A stretch of 64,000 nt of DNA from Apophysomyces variabilis (taxonomy: Eukaryota; Mucoromycota; Mucoromycetes; Mucorales; Mucoraceae), in assembly GCA_002749535.1 (NCBI GenBank), contig MZZL01000381.1, forward strand, positions 248,524 through 312,523. Direction: 5' to 3'. Numbering within the stretch: position 1 is the first letter of the stretch; the number at the start of each line of letters is the position of its first letter. The notes beneath the pieces were generated by a model. That model was not told where the DNA came from. It saw only the letters and a program-made list of their open reading frames with translations, and made no database searches. Below are positions 34,905 through 46,400 of this stretch, piece by piece. The position numbers and the translations under genes are program-made.

Positions 34905-35257
34905 TGATGTATAAAACGAAAATAACAGAATGCTCAAAATAAGCGAGACTGAAAAAAGTTCTTCTTTATTCCACAAATGATTGTTCTCTTTAAATATCTT
35001 TAGAAACGTATGCGGGTAAAAGCGGGTTAGAGTAGTTACTAATATCTTTTGTAAAATCTATATGATTGGTAATGACACATTAATCTTCTGTCTTTTGATA
35101 TTCTGTGTCCGCTAGGGTCCCAGCAACAGATAAATAGATTATGAAGATGTTAGTGTAACCTGATCCATATAGGCATTATAGCCAATATGTTCACTGACAG
35201 TCTAGACCTGATGTTTTATCCACTAAATATAGTGATGTAATTATGTCAGATATGATA
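34905..35257 (-). repeat. 3' LTR of C
   Basis: 353 bp. The plus strand begins TGATGTATAAAA and ends AGATATGATA. The polypurine tract adjoins at 35258. Confidence 0.88.
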
Positions 35258-35271
35258 TTACCCCCCACCAG
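35258..35271 (-). promoter_or_regulatory. terminal polypurine tract of C
   Basis: On the minus strand CTGGTGGGGGGTAA directly precedes the 3' LTR. It has six G residues, whereas B, D and E have five. Confidence 0.75.
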
Positions 35272-36816
35272 CTTCTTGACAACGTTGGAAAGATAGTAAT
35301 TGATGTAGTAAAAGCATGGTTGAAAGTATTAGATAATAATACTGTGGCGCGTCGATAAAAAACCTTAGAAAAAACCCAGTGGGAAAAAAGTGTAGAGGAA
35401 AAAGACTTGCCTACATGCGTTTGGTACGTTTGGTAGTAGAAGGTCCTGATTGTTGGGCCTGTTTCCTTTTGCCAGTACCTGATCGGCGTTGCCAATACCT
35501 TTCAATGATAGCAGGATCGTTGAAATCCTCAGGGTTCTGCCAAGTATTTTCGTTGTCTTTGTAACCTTTCCATTTGATGAAGTACTGGTAGTGTCCTTTG
35601 CACACTTCCCTATGATTGACGATGTTCTGCACTTCATAGTAGTCATCTGAAACTACTGTGTCAGGCGAAATAAATTTCATATGAGATGGTGCAACATCTT
35701 GTGGAAGCAACATGTTCTGCTCATCAACCAAAGTATAGCTGCCTCCTTTGTTCTGTCTCAGAACAGTGAATGGTCCTTTATATCTTGGATCTGTTTTGCT
35801 GCTTCTAGACACATTCACGATCATGACCTTGCTTCTAGAAGAAAATTCAACAATGCGATGATTGCTGTCAAACTTGTTGCTTTGTTTATTCTGTATTGTT
35901 TTAATGCGTTCATGGATAGCAGGTATCACTACTCATTCCATTTGCTCGAGGCGTTTGGTCATTGCCCGAGTATCATCAGAAGTCTGTTGTACATTTCCCA
36001 CTTTTACTTTATGATAGTCCTCAAAATTGTTTGGTTGACGGGCAAACATCAATGCAAAAGGATGTGTGTTGTGCAAAGAGGAAATTTTCAGATTGATAGT
36101 AAGTTGTGCACTTGGTAAATACAAATTCCAATCTTGTTTCTTACCTTGCAATCTTTTGACAACAACCTCTTTCATGGTTTTTACCCATCGTTCTGCGACG
36201 CCGTTTGCGCATGGATAATATGGTGTTACCAGTCTGTAGTCTATTCCTGAGTGTTCTGTAACGAGTGTGATAACTTCGTTGACAAATTCAGTGCCATTGT
36301 CTGATTGCAGGACTTTTAGGAAACCATAGTTGCAGAATACTTGAATAAGTTGCCTAGCAACAGAAAGTGCGGATTTGTCTGGTAATGCTCGTAAAATGCA
36401 AAAGCGTGAAAATACATCAACCATAACTAATACAAAGTTATTACCGTTGATAGTGGTGATGTTGAAGTCACTAAGGTCAATAGCCCAGTGGTCTCCAGGT
36501 TGGTCTGCAGTTATGTGTCATAAGGGATGATAACCATGTTTTCCAATATTGAATTATTGACAGTCAATATACTTGGCTACTATGTTAAGTGCGTCTTGTT
36601 TGATAGTGCTCCAGTGGATTCCGTCACTGTGTAAAGCATTCACGATAGCATCTGAACTGAAATGGCTAAGAAGATGTGCTTTCTCCAGCAGTGATTGTCG
36701 TTCTGCTATAGGAGGTGTCATATACTCATATGGTTTTAGTAAGCGTTGCATGAGAACATGTGTGGGAGTAGATAAAGGTGTTCCTGAATTATCATGAGAT
36801 GATGTGTTTGTGGAAA

Positions 36817-36827
36817 TACCCCCCTCT
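36817..36827 (-). promoter_or_regulatory. putative central polypurine tract of C
   Basis: On the minus strand AGAGGGGGGTA lies between RNase H and integrase. It has six G residues, like the terminal tract of the same element. Confidence 0.5.
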
Positions 36828-39751
36828 AAAAATGGAACAGGTGGTGCAAACAGATGCAAGAGAGCATCCAGTAAAACATTGGCGATGCCAGGACGATGTA
36901 CCACATGGTAAGTATAATCACAAATGGTATCAAGCCAGTTGATCATCATTGGATTGGCAATTTCTTGGGTGTGCAGGTAAGTTAAAGCGCGATGATCAGT
37001 GTAGAGTGTGAATTTGTTACCTCAAAGAAATTTGTGAAACTTTTTGAGGGTGTAGACAACGGCAAGTAATTCACGTTGTGTGACAGAATAGTTGCGCTCT
37101 GATCGACTGAGGGAGCATGCCATGAAACCAATGTAATAAATGCGGTTGTTAATGACTTGATAGAGGACAGCGCCAATACCATCGTTGAATGTGTCTGTAG
37201 CAACTGAAAAGGGTTCATCCATGTTTGGATGGCTGAGGATAGGAGCTTTCTCCAAAATTGCCTTGACACGATTGAATGTGTCAGTGTGCTGTGATGTCCA
37301 GAGGTTTTCAAGACTACCAGCATTGTGTAATTTGTCAAGTGGTGCCATAAGAGTGGAAATGGTAGGTATGTGCACTCGGAAGTAATTGACAAGTCCAAGA
37401 AACCTTTGAATATCTTTGCCTGTTTTGGGCTGTAGCCAAGTTTGGACATTTGTAACCTTGCACGGGTCAAGGTAAATACTATCTGCATCCATGCAGAAAC
37501 CAAGTAAATAAACAGCGCGTTGTGTAAAGTGACATTTCTCTGGATTGAGTATGAGATTGACAGCAATGAGATGGCAGATTGCATCTGCAACGTGTTCCAT
37601 ATGTTCTTCCAGTGTTTTAGAAAAGATGATGATATTATCAATAAACATAGTAACATAGTTAAGTCCATGAAAGACATAATTTATAACGCGTTGAAATTTT
37701 GAGGAGATAGATTTGAGTCCAAAAGGACAACCGTGGAACATATATTGTATGCCATTGACAGTGAAGGCAGTCTTGTGTTGGTGAGGTTCATAAATTTAAA
37801 ACCGATGAAAAGCATTTTTCAGGTCAAGTGTGGAGAACACTGTTGCGCCATGCATCTTCTGAAAGATGTCATTAATTAACAGAAGTGGGAAACGATCATC
37901 TGGAAGCAGATTGTTGATGTGGCGTGGGTCTAGGCAAGGTCATCTGCCTGTTAGATTGCCATACGCGTCCTTTTTCAGTGCAAAAGTCAGAGAGTTATTC
38001 CATCTAGTATTCACTGATGCACGGGTGATGATGCTGTCAGTGAGCCATTTGTTCACTTGCTCTCGTAAAAGAGGTAGCAGTTTGTGGGGAAGATCGTATT
38101 GTCTTTGATAAGCAGTTTGGTTAGGTGGGGTGTCTAACCTGACAATAGATTCTGGAACAGTATAGAATGAAGAGTTTGGTATTTTTAGATTTTCATCCAG
38201 CAAGGGTTGGATCGTTTTTATTAAAAGTGTGCATTCAGTGGGGGTGCCAACTGGTGAATTGTTTAGCTCAAGGTCATCTTGAGGTTTTTTAGTTTCTGGT
38301 GCTTTAGGTAAACCGGGTTGGTGCCAGCATACAAGTAAACCAATGAAGTGAATACCTAGGTGTGTCATAAGATCAGTACCAATGCAAATATTGGTGAGAG
38401 GATCATTTAGATCAAACACTTCGAAAGAGTGGTAGATTGTAATGTTATTGCAAACAATTTTAATGGGTGGAGTCTTTCCAACATGTAAAACAGATTTATC
38501 ATGAGCTGCAAGTTTTATTGTCCCAGATTGGGGTAAAATTTTCCAACCGTTGTTCAAACAAAGGGAACGGGAGACAGTGCTGATTATGGCATCTGAATCC
38601 AAAAGAGCTCGTAGGTTTTGATCCTGTAAAGTGATAGGCACATAGTAAGAACCAGTTTTTTGAAATGAATAATCTTGAGATGTGTGTAACTTACACATGT
38701 TGCATGACTCAGCGATCACCTTGTCAATCTCTTCTGCGATCATATTGGTGTCTTCATTGATGTCCTCCTGTTGCTGATTGGTTTCTTCTGTGGATGTTTC
38801 TTGGACCTGTGTAGAACGGATCGCCATAGTATTGGTGGTGGTGTTGGAGTCACTGTTACACTTGTGGCCGTGGGACCACACAGATCCACAACCCTTATAA
38901 CATAGAGCAGAATTTGTTTTAGACAATGGGGAGCGGAAAGACGCGTTTGTGCCTGACTTGTTGGGCCCAGAACCAGAAGGAGATGATTGAGGTGCTTTGT
39001 CAACACGTTGACCTGATTGGATCGTTCTTAGGGTATCTGCCAAAACTCTACACTCATTTGTGGAGTGTGTACCTTTGCCATGGACATGGCAGTGCTGTTC
39101 CTTACGCTGAAAAGCGCGTTAATTAGAGGAAAAGGGTCGTTGTACCTTTTGTTCCAAAGATCCTGTACATTCATCAAGGGACTTTTGTTGAACCACCTGA
39201 GGATACAGAGCTCTAGCCATGGAGGAAGCTTGATCAATAGTACATCTTTGACTGACAGAAAGGTTGACCTGGGCAAGATGGACTTAATGAGAGATTTTCA
39301 GTAACAATGAGTTAATGTATAAGATTGCTGTAATGCGATCATCATCAACACCAGCTTCGCATTGTACATGATAGAACCGATCAGTGTACTTTTCTACAGA
39401 TTCATTTTTTGACATCTTCATGCTGATGAGTTCCTGGGTGAAGTTTGCTTGACGTTCTGCATTATTAATGCTATATTTTTGCAACAAAGCATTACGAGCA
39501 TATGACCATAGAAGATGAGGCATTCTTCTCAAGTGTGCATCAAACCAGGAACGTTGTTCTGAAGAAAGAGTCCTGGGCAGCAACCGGTGCCAGCATTCGT
39601 CAAGTTCTTGTCCATATGAAATAACAATATCCTCAAACTTGTCCAGGCATTCTTGGATGGAAGTAAAAACGGTCTTGGTTTGATCCACTACATTTCCAGT
39701 CCATTGGAGGAGAGGGAGTTCCTTGGGCACAACATATGGAGCACGGTACGT

Positions 39752-40588
39752 TGTAAAAGTCAAAAAAAAAAATTCCTTATTCCCTTGGTCAACGCACAAG
39801 TACTATTGGTACACGATCATTAGTACACAACATTCTCGATATTTTTCTTTTCTCTTCCTTTTTTTTTCTTTTCTCTTTTTTTTTCTTTAGGTAACCTATC
39901 TGGCTAAGCCGATTCATTTGACCAACAACAAACTTTACCTGAAACTTCACAAGATGTACCGACTTCAGCCGAGACTATTTAGTGTTACCTTGTTCTCTTT
40001 TTGTTCATTTCTTTTTTTTATTCTTTTATTTTTTTCTTATCCGATTATCCTTTGAAATTTAGTATAAATAACCCCAATCAAAGTCGAATAAACGACAGGT
40101 TTTTCATCTCAAATCTTTCTTTTTGATTGAAATCTTTTAAGAGAAACACTCTCTAAAAAGAAGCAGCTTTATTTTATCCATTGTGATTATACTACGCCTC
40201 CGTTGGTTTTATCAAGCAACCATCGATAACCTGAATCCAATCGATTCATATTTCTTTTTTTTATTTTGATTCTATTTACTCTACAAGAACTTACCGACCA
40301 ACTGATTTATCTGATCTAAGCAAGAGATCATTGTCAAGACTCTATTAAGAACTCCGATTCTCTGAACCTTATCTCTGTTATTCTATATTTGGTTATTATT
40401 GATCAACCGATCAATTGACTTATATTGTCAAGCCTTTGGCCCAACCATTTCTTTCAAACAAATTCAAGTTATCTCTTAGTCTTGGTGTTAGACTTTAACC
40501 CACACCTGGTGCTCACTTATTCTCAAAAACACCCAATGGCAAATTACTATTCTACTGTCAAGATCCTACCTAAAATTACGCCATAACA
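39752..40588 (-). repeat. solo LTR of family F inside C gag
   Basis: 837 bp. Read on the minus strand it runs from TGTTATGGCG to GACTTTTACA. A 4-bp duplication ACGT lies at 39748-39751 and 40589-40592. The gag frame is continuous across the empty site. This is the intact reference for the split copy at 10822-11065 and 22226-22824. Confidence 0.88.
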
Positions 40589-40949
40589 ACGTAGACTGGT
40601 GGGTCTTGTCCTTAAGGCTGGCCAACTTCTTCTTGGTTTGCAAAAGCATGTCTAGGTCATGATTCTTTTGGTCATAGGCTTTTCTAGCGGCTTCTTTTTC
40701 TTCCATAGTAGTAGAAGGGGATGCAATTTGTTCACCAAGCTCAGCAAGTTGCAGGGAGACCTCATTGATTGAAGCTTCAGTGCGCTGTTCACTGGATCCT
40801 TGCATGTAGAGCTTGTCTTCTATTGTAGTCTCTACGGGGCGCACAATATCTATTTCAGAGGATACGGAAACAGGGGAAGAGAGAGGGCTGCTTGACAATT
40901 GTTGCGACATTGATAAATTAAGAACAAAAGAGTATTCGCTTAAAAAAAA

Positions 40950-41302
40950 TGATGTATAAAATGAAAATAACAGAATGCTCAAAATAAGTGAGACTGAAAA
41001 AAGTTCTTCTTTATTCCATAAATGATTGTTCTCTTTAAATATCTTTAAAAACGCGTGCGGGTAAAAGCAGGTTGGGGTAGTTACTAATATCTTTTGTAAA
41101 ATCCATATGATCGGTAATGACACATTAATCTTCTGTCTTTTGATATTCTGTGTCTGCTAGGGTCCCAGCAACAGATGAATAGATTATAAAGATGTTAATG
41201 TAACCTGATCCATATCAGCATTATAGCCAATATGTTCACTGACAGTCTAGACCTGATGTTTTATCCACTGAATATAGTGATGTAATTATGTTAAATATGA
41301 CA
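40950..41302 (-). repeat. 5' LTR of C
   Basis: 353 bp, matching 34905-35257. Just inside it on the minus strand are eight T residues (40942-40949), and gag starts 40 bases in. No TGG-type primer site is visible. Confidence 0.88.
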
Positions 41303-42617
41303 CTTCTGGATGGAGGTGTTACTGCACATTCCCACTTTAAGATACCCATTGTCACTGGCATCATAAAAGATAACCTTACCTGCAATATACCTGTCAACAG
41401 TGCCCTTGCAAGGCTTATTCATAAAACTATATTGATCATTTGGGACAAAGCTCCTATGACTCACAGGTGTTCTCTTGAAGCCATTGACTGCTCCCTTTGT
41501 AATGTCATGGGGGCTTTGGATGCAAATTACAAATCTATACCTTTTGGAGGCAAAGTCATTGTTTTTGATAGTGACTTTCATCAAGTCTTACCCATGGTGA
41601 AGAGGGGCTCTGAAGCCAATCAGGTAAATGCCAGCATTATCTGTTCCACCTTCTGGAGAAACGTCAAGGCGCTCTCATTATCTATCAACATAAGACTCCA
41701 AAACCTGCAAGATAGTGATCCGCATGCCAAGCAGCAACGTTATTTTGCAGACTTTCTCCTTAAGGTTAGTGATGGTTGGCTCCCAGCAGGTAAGTGTCAC
41801 TGCCAGTTGATCTTATGCTTATTGATTTACCTACTATTTTTCATTTCTTCAAGTTTACAATTTACAATATATTCTGTTCAATCCATAGTGGTGTATACCA
41901 GGTACAAACATATATAACCTCATTGAAGCAATATACTATGCAGCTCTCAATACCACCTCTTCTGCTGATACCAGTGCACTTACTGATCATGCCATCCTTA
42001 TCCCTAAAAATGAACATGTCCACAAACTTAATAACATCATTATCACCAAGTTTCCTGGGAATGCTATAACTTACTGCAGTGCTGATTCAGTCTCTGACTC
42101 TGAGTAAACTGAAGACATTCCTGTGGACTTTCTAAATTTGTTATTATTTGCCAGTATATTTAATGCTCTGTCTGTCATTATACTTTGCTAATTGTTGGGT
42201 TTAGCTCTTTCTCCCCATTGCTTGAGTTTGAAGTTGAACATGCCCGTTGTCCTCTTGAAAAACCTTGATCTGAAGGCTGGCCTGTGCAATGGCACCTGCT
42301 TGATAGTTTAAGCATTGCACCAATATGTCATTGAGGCTGATATTGCTATGGGGAGAAATGGAGGGACGCGTATATCTATACCCCAAATTAAGCTTCTATA
42401 CACTGACACTGACCTGCCATTTACCCTTGCGAGGACCCAGTTTCCTATTAAACTGGCCTTTTATATGACAGTTAACAAGGCTCAAAGGCAGACACTCAAG
42501 CATGTGGGAATATACTTTTCAGAATCTATGTTTTCTTATAGTCAGTTGTATGTAGCTCTTTCAAGGGTGACAGACACTGCCAACTTGAGAATTATATATG
42601 AATGGAATGATACCTAG
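41303..42617 (+). pseudogene. Helitron-2 helicase, second half
   Basis: Continues the PIF1-like helicase after the C insertion. The motifs are GGVTAHSHFKIPI (41310), IIWDKAPM (41440; a Walker B-like position, usually DE), FGGKVIVFDSDFHQVLPM (41540), YFADFLLKVSDG (41750), LTDHAILIPKN (41980), GNAITYCSADSV (42060), LKAGLCNGTCLI (42265) and KLAFYMTVNKAQRQT with YVALSRVT (42450-42570). A few stops and small frame breaks are present. Confidence 0.85.
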
Positions 42618-42821
42618 CAACCTATTATCAAAAATATTGTATATCATCAAGCATTATCAAACTATCTGTAAATATCTATACTATGTACATAGTCATATTA
42701 TCTATTCTCTTTCTATCTCATTCAAGTACCTTTTTGCCATAATATTATATCTGTAAATTTTTTGTATTCACTATTACTTCTATATATTATCCATAAACAA
42801 AACATATAAATTTTTTTATAC

Positions 42822-42863
42822 CTTGAGGCTCCGCCCCCAAGAGTGTAAAGTGCGACAAGCTAG
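42822..42863 (+). mobile_element. 3' terminus of Helitron-2
   Basis: The hairpin-forming CTTGAGGCTCCGCCCCCAAG is followed 18 bases later by GCTAG (ends 42863) and then T, the rule for Helitron 3' ends. The tail AAAGTG..ACAAGCTAG matches Helitron-1 at 9598. Confidence 0.7.
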
Positions 42864-42985
42864 TCACCTCTTCACTTTGTCTCTAACAAAAATTAAGTCC
42901 GTCTAATTTTTAATCTCAGATCTTCTAATAAAAATTTGAAATCATCTCATTTTCAGGTTTAAATACTATACTTTCCTGTCCGTTG

Positions 42986-43234
42986 TAGCTGTTAGGATTT
43001 GACCCGGCTCAACCAGATATTTACCAGGCTTGGCCTTAATAAGCTGGAATGTGGGCTGTAAAATGGCCGGCCCAATTAGACCCACAGGTCAATAGACCCT
43101 ATCTTAGTGTAATAGGCCAAGCATGCCAGACTCTGGGTTAAGATTTTATCCCAGCCCAGCGGGCCATGGTCAATATCCTAACCCAGCTCAGTTATGATCA
43201 GCCCAGTTAATAGTTGCCCATTTCAAAAGTTTTA
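42986..43234 (-). mobile_element. hAT-type MITE, decayed
   Basis: About 249 bp. One end is TAGCTGTTAGGATTTGACCC, which aligns to the TAGGGCTCAGAATTTGACCC end of the MITE at 48663-48922. The other end is GCCCATTTCAAAAGTTTTA. The interior is full of GGCCC/CCCAGC motifs. The flanking 8-mers GTCCGTTG and GTATGTTA match at 5 of 8 positions. It has no coding capacity. Confidence 0.6.
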
Positions 43235-43242
43235 GTATGTTA

Positions 43243-43450
43243 TGTTGTATCTGCAAGTGATCAACAAAGATATTAAATGAAGCTCAGTCATATTCAGTGC
43301 TCTAAATTTAATTTTACTAGTTGAGACATATAAAAGGGAGCAACTTAAACTCTAAATAAAGGATATATTAAAGTCTCATAGTATTTTACTGTTCCCTTTT
43401 TCTCTTGCAATCCATATGCGTATTTTCTTGACTTCTACTCAAATATTTCA
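43243..43450 (+). repeat. 5' LTR of E
   Basis: 208 bp, from TGTTGTATCTGC to AAATATTTCA. It is followed by six T residues and then ACT and the gag ATG, only nine bases after the LTR, so there is no room for a standard tRNA primer site upstream of gag. Confidence 0.88.
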
Positions 43451-43459
43451 TTTTTTACT

Positions 43460-46400
43460 ATGAACTCTTTCACTATATCCGCCAACTATGAAATCAACCA
43501 CGCCACTATTGTCACTCATGATGAGGTAATGGTGGAAGCTAGCAATAGAAACATTTGCCAAAACAGTGCCCCAACGTCAAAGTATGCCAACCTGGAGATA
43601 AAGTCAGAGCATAGCCTGGACCTTCTCAACAAGGCTGCCTAAGAAGCCAATGAGGTGTACCTGAATGCCTTAACCTCTGGTGCCCCTTATAAGGAGATGG
43701 AAGCCCTCTTGGAGGAGCTCATAAGAGCTCAAACAACTGCCGAGAATTACTAGAAGGTATGTCATATGATGTACCCAGATAATCCAGCTTTCGCAGATCA
43801 CTCAGAAACTCAGAGCCACTCCACCAGTGAGTATAGAAAAGCTCCCTATGTTGAATGTGTGACAGTGCCGCGGAACCTTCCTGCTCTTCAGCTGGTTGGC
43901 CAGCATAAGTAGGATAAGGATCAGAGTGTGCATACATCTGCCACCCAATTTATTTATGCTTTCAATCAGGAATTGGAAGCATATCATCTCAATCCCCATG
44001 TGGATTATAAGCGGTTGCTTCCCCTCTGCTTGAGTTCTGCGCAACAAGCATTTCTTGAGGCCCAAGTGGCAAAGTTGCAGGCGGAGAACCAGGTTGTGGA
44101 TTGGACCACTTTAAGCAGAGTGTTGATTGAGAAATATGACACTTCCATTCAGAAATTCCGTGCGTAGCATAGAATTATTTGTGTGCAACAGGGAACCAAT
44201 GAGGCCATTAACGCCTATGTTGAGAAATTTCACCGTTGGTGTATTGAGGCAGAAATGCCTGATAAGTTGCTGACAGTAGTCATCTTTATTTCATCCCTGC
44301 AAACCCGTTATCAGGAAAAGGCTCAGAGCCTTGTTATTTACAAAGCAGGTCCTGAATTGAACATTGACCTGGAAGGAGTTTGCAGCCTGGTACAAGCTCT
44401 TAAACTTGAAGAGGAGTCAACACCCCTGCAACAACAGCAACCAAAGAGACAAAACAATCATTTCAGAGGGCAAGGCCCAAAGAAATTTTTTAAACATAGA
44501 TGGAATTCTGGTAAGCCCATAAATCAGGCAAAGCTATGCAATTTCGGCTATGAAGAAATCTATACATTTAGACACAATTGTAATGGCAAAAAATAGGGAA
44601 GAAACCCCTTCAACAGCAATAGCAATCTTATGTCCCGCGCTGCCTATCACACACCCAACAGGGTGAATGAACCCATTCTCTTAGAGGATGAGGAAATTTA
44701 TCAGATGGAGTGTAAGTCAAAAGAATTTATGTCCATTGACGGTAAAATTCTAACATCCATCACTATACAGAACTGTCAAACCTTTGCACTGGTAGATAGT
44801 GGTGCCAATTTTTCTGCCATTAGTCCTTCTCTGTGTCACCAACAAGGCTAGCACATCAATAAAATAAAAGATAAAGGTGACATTCAGTTAGCCCATACAG
44901 GACAAACTGTAAAAAGATGGGGTACAATGGGACAATTACATATTAAGTACTATGGGAAAACCCTCATACATTCATTTGAAGTGATGAGCATGGCATTTGA
45001 TTGTAAGGTCAGCATTGGCACAGACCTCATGTCAAAACTTGAAATTAGGTATACTGGTTTAGCACCAGCATGGGAAACGCCTTCCAAAGGTGAAGAAGAA
45101 GACCCTTTCAAAGATATTCTTGAACCAAACAATGCACTTGCGGGTACAGCACAGGAACACAAACAGTTTATGAATGCAATTTAAGGTAGCATTATCAAAA
45201 ACAAAGCAATCCCAAAAACCTCGTTTTGCACAGTGCCAGAATCAGTCATTTATTTACCTATGAAAGAAGATGTTGTCTGCTATCGCCGGCAATATAGCAT
45301 TCTGATACAACTTCGTCCATTGGTCCAAGAGACTGTGGAAAAGTGGCTGGAAGAGGGTACTATTGTTCCTGTCCCGCCAAACGTAGACAATAAATGGAAC
45401 AGCCCCATTACACTGGCACCCAAAAAGGATATCATGGGAAATTATACTAGCAAAAGACCGTGCTTGGACCCTCGTCACATCAATCATTATTTACTTGAAG
45501 ATAAGTATCCTTTGCCTTTGATTAAAGATATCTTTGAGAAACTGCATGATGCAACTGTGTTCAGCATGCTGGACTTGAAGAACGCTTTTTACAAGTTCAA
45601 GATCTATGAACCAGATCAGTACAAAACTGCCTTTACCTCTGTGGACGGCATGCAATACATGTTCAGAGGATGCCCATTTGGCTTAAAGCCGATCTCTTCC
45701 AAGTTCCAACGTGTCATGGCAATTATATTCAAAGGGATGCCCTTCGTTACCACTTTTGTGGACAATATTGTGGTATACTCTAAAAATCTGACAGAACATA
45801 CACAACATGTGATTGCTGTCATTGACAAATTGACTTCAGTCAATTTGATCCTTAACCCAGACAAGTGTCACTTCGCTCAAAGATGTATTTATCTTTTGGG
45901 TTTCTGTATCTCAGACAAAGGCCGATTTTTGGATAAACAAAAAGTTACCAATGTGCAAGAATGGCCAACACCTAAATCAGGTAAAGACATTCAACGTTTC
46001 TTGGGTGTTATCAATTACTTCCAAGAACACATCCCTAACGTATCTATGCTTACCGCGCCTCTTGACCAACTCTGCAACATAGATACACTTCATCACATCT
46101 GGAATGCAAAGCATCAATAGGCTTTTGAGGTACTTAAGAGTATCCTCACCAGAACGCTGATACTGCAGCATCCAGATTTAATGTAACCTTTTTGCATAGC
46201 AACTGATGCCTCTGATGTGGACATTGGCGTTGTCTTATTTTAGGTCATAAAGGGGGAAACAAGGCACATCACCTTTATGGCACGCTCTTTATCCAAATCA
46301 GAATATAACTATTCTATCACTAAGAGGGAACTACTAGCTGTGGTGTTTGCCCTACAGAAATTTCACAAATACCTCTGGGGTGCAAAATTCAGATTATACA

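Larger units (their letters stand above)
35411..40910 (-). pseudogene. chromovirus C gag-pol, one frame with stops
   Basis: Starts at ATG 40908-40910 (MSQQLSSSP). After removal of the F LTR and one target copy the frame stays in register for about 1553 codons to 35411, with about ten stops and no frameshift. Gag spans 40910 to about 39284. The CCHC-like region and protease lie within 37940-39043, where DTGA reads DSDA. RT has FIDNIIIFS (FVDD expected) at about 37650. RNase H is at 37022-37400. The integrase zinc finger is at 36554-36750 and the DDE core with SDNGTEF and ANGVAERW at 36180-36300. The C-terminal chromodomain has FIKWKGYKDNENTW at 35540-35610. Confidence 0.88.
34905..41302 (-). 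mobile_element. chromovirus C, inserted in the Helitron-2 helicase
   Basis: A 6398-bp Ty3/gypsy element with two 353-bp LTRs (34905-35257 and 40950-41302). A perfect 5-bp duplication CTTCT lies at 34900-34904 and 41303-41307. Reading across the empty site restores the helicase frame. The element contains an F solo LTR at 39752-40588. The LTRs differ at about 20 sites, almost all transitions. Confidence 0.93.
33441..42863 (+). mobile_element. Helitron-2, 5'-truncated and split by chromovirus C
   Basis: A plus-strand Helitron relic. Replication-protein and helicase coding runs from about 33470 to 34904, stops at the C insertion and resumes at 41303, continuing to 42617. The 3' end has a GC-rich hairpin (42822-42841) and CTAG at 42860-42863 followed by T. 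The 5' end is lost at the junction with the A-type fragment. The native part without C is about 3 kb. Confidence 0.82.

Noticed and set aside
36982..37677. 231-codon ORF inside chromovirus C
   Set aside because: It is an out-of-frame shadow. The adjacent frame carries the RT and RNase H motifs and agrees with the rest of gag-pol.
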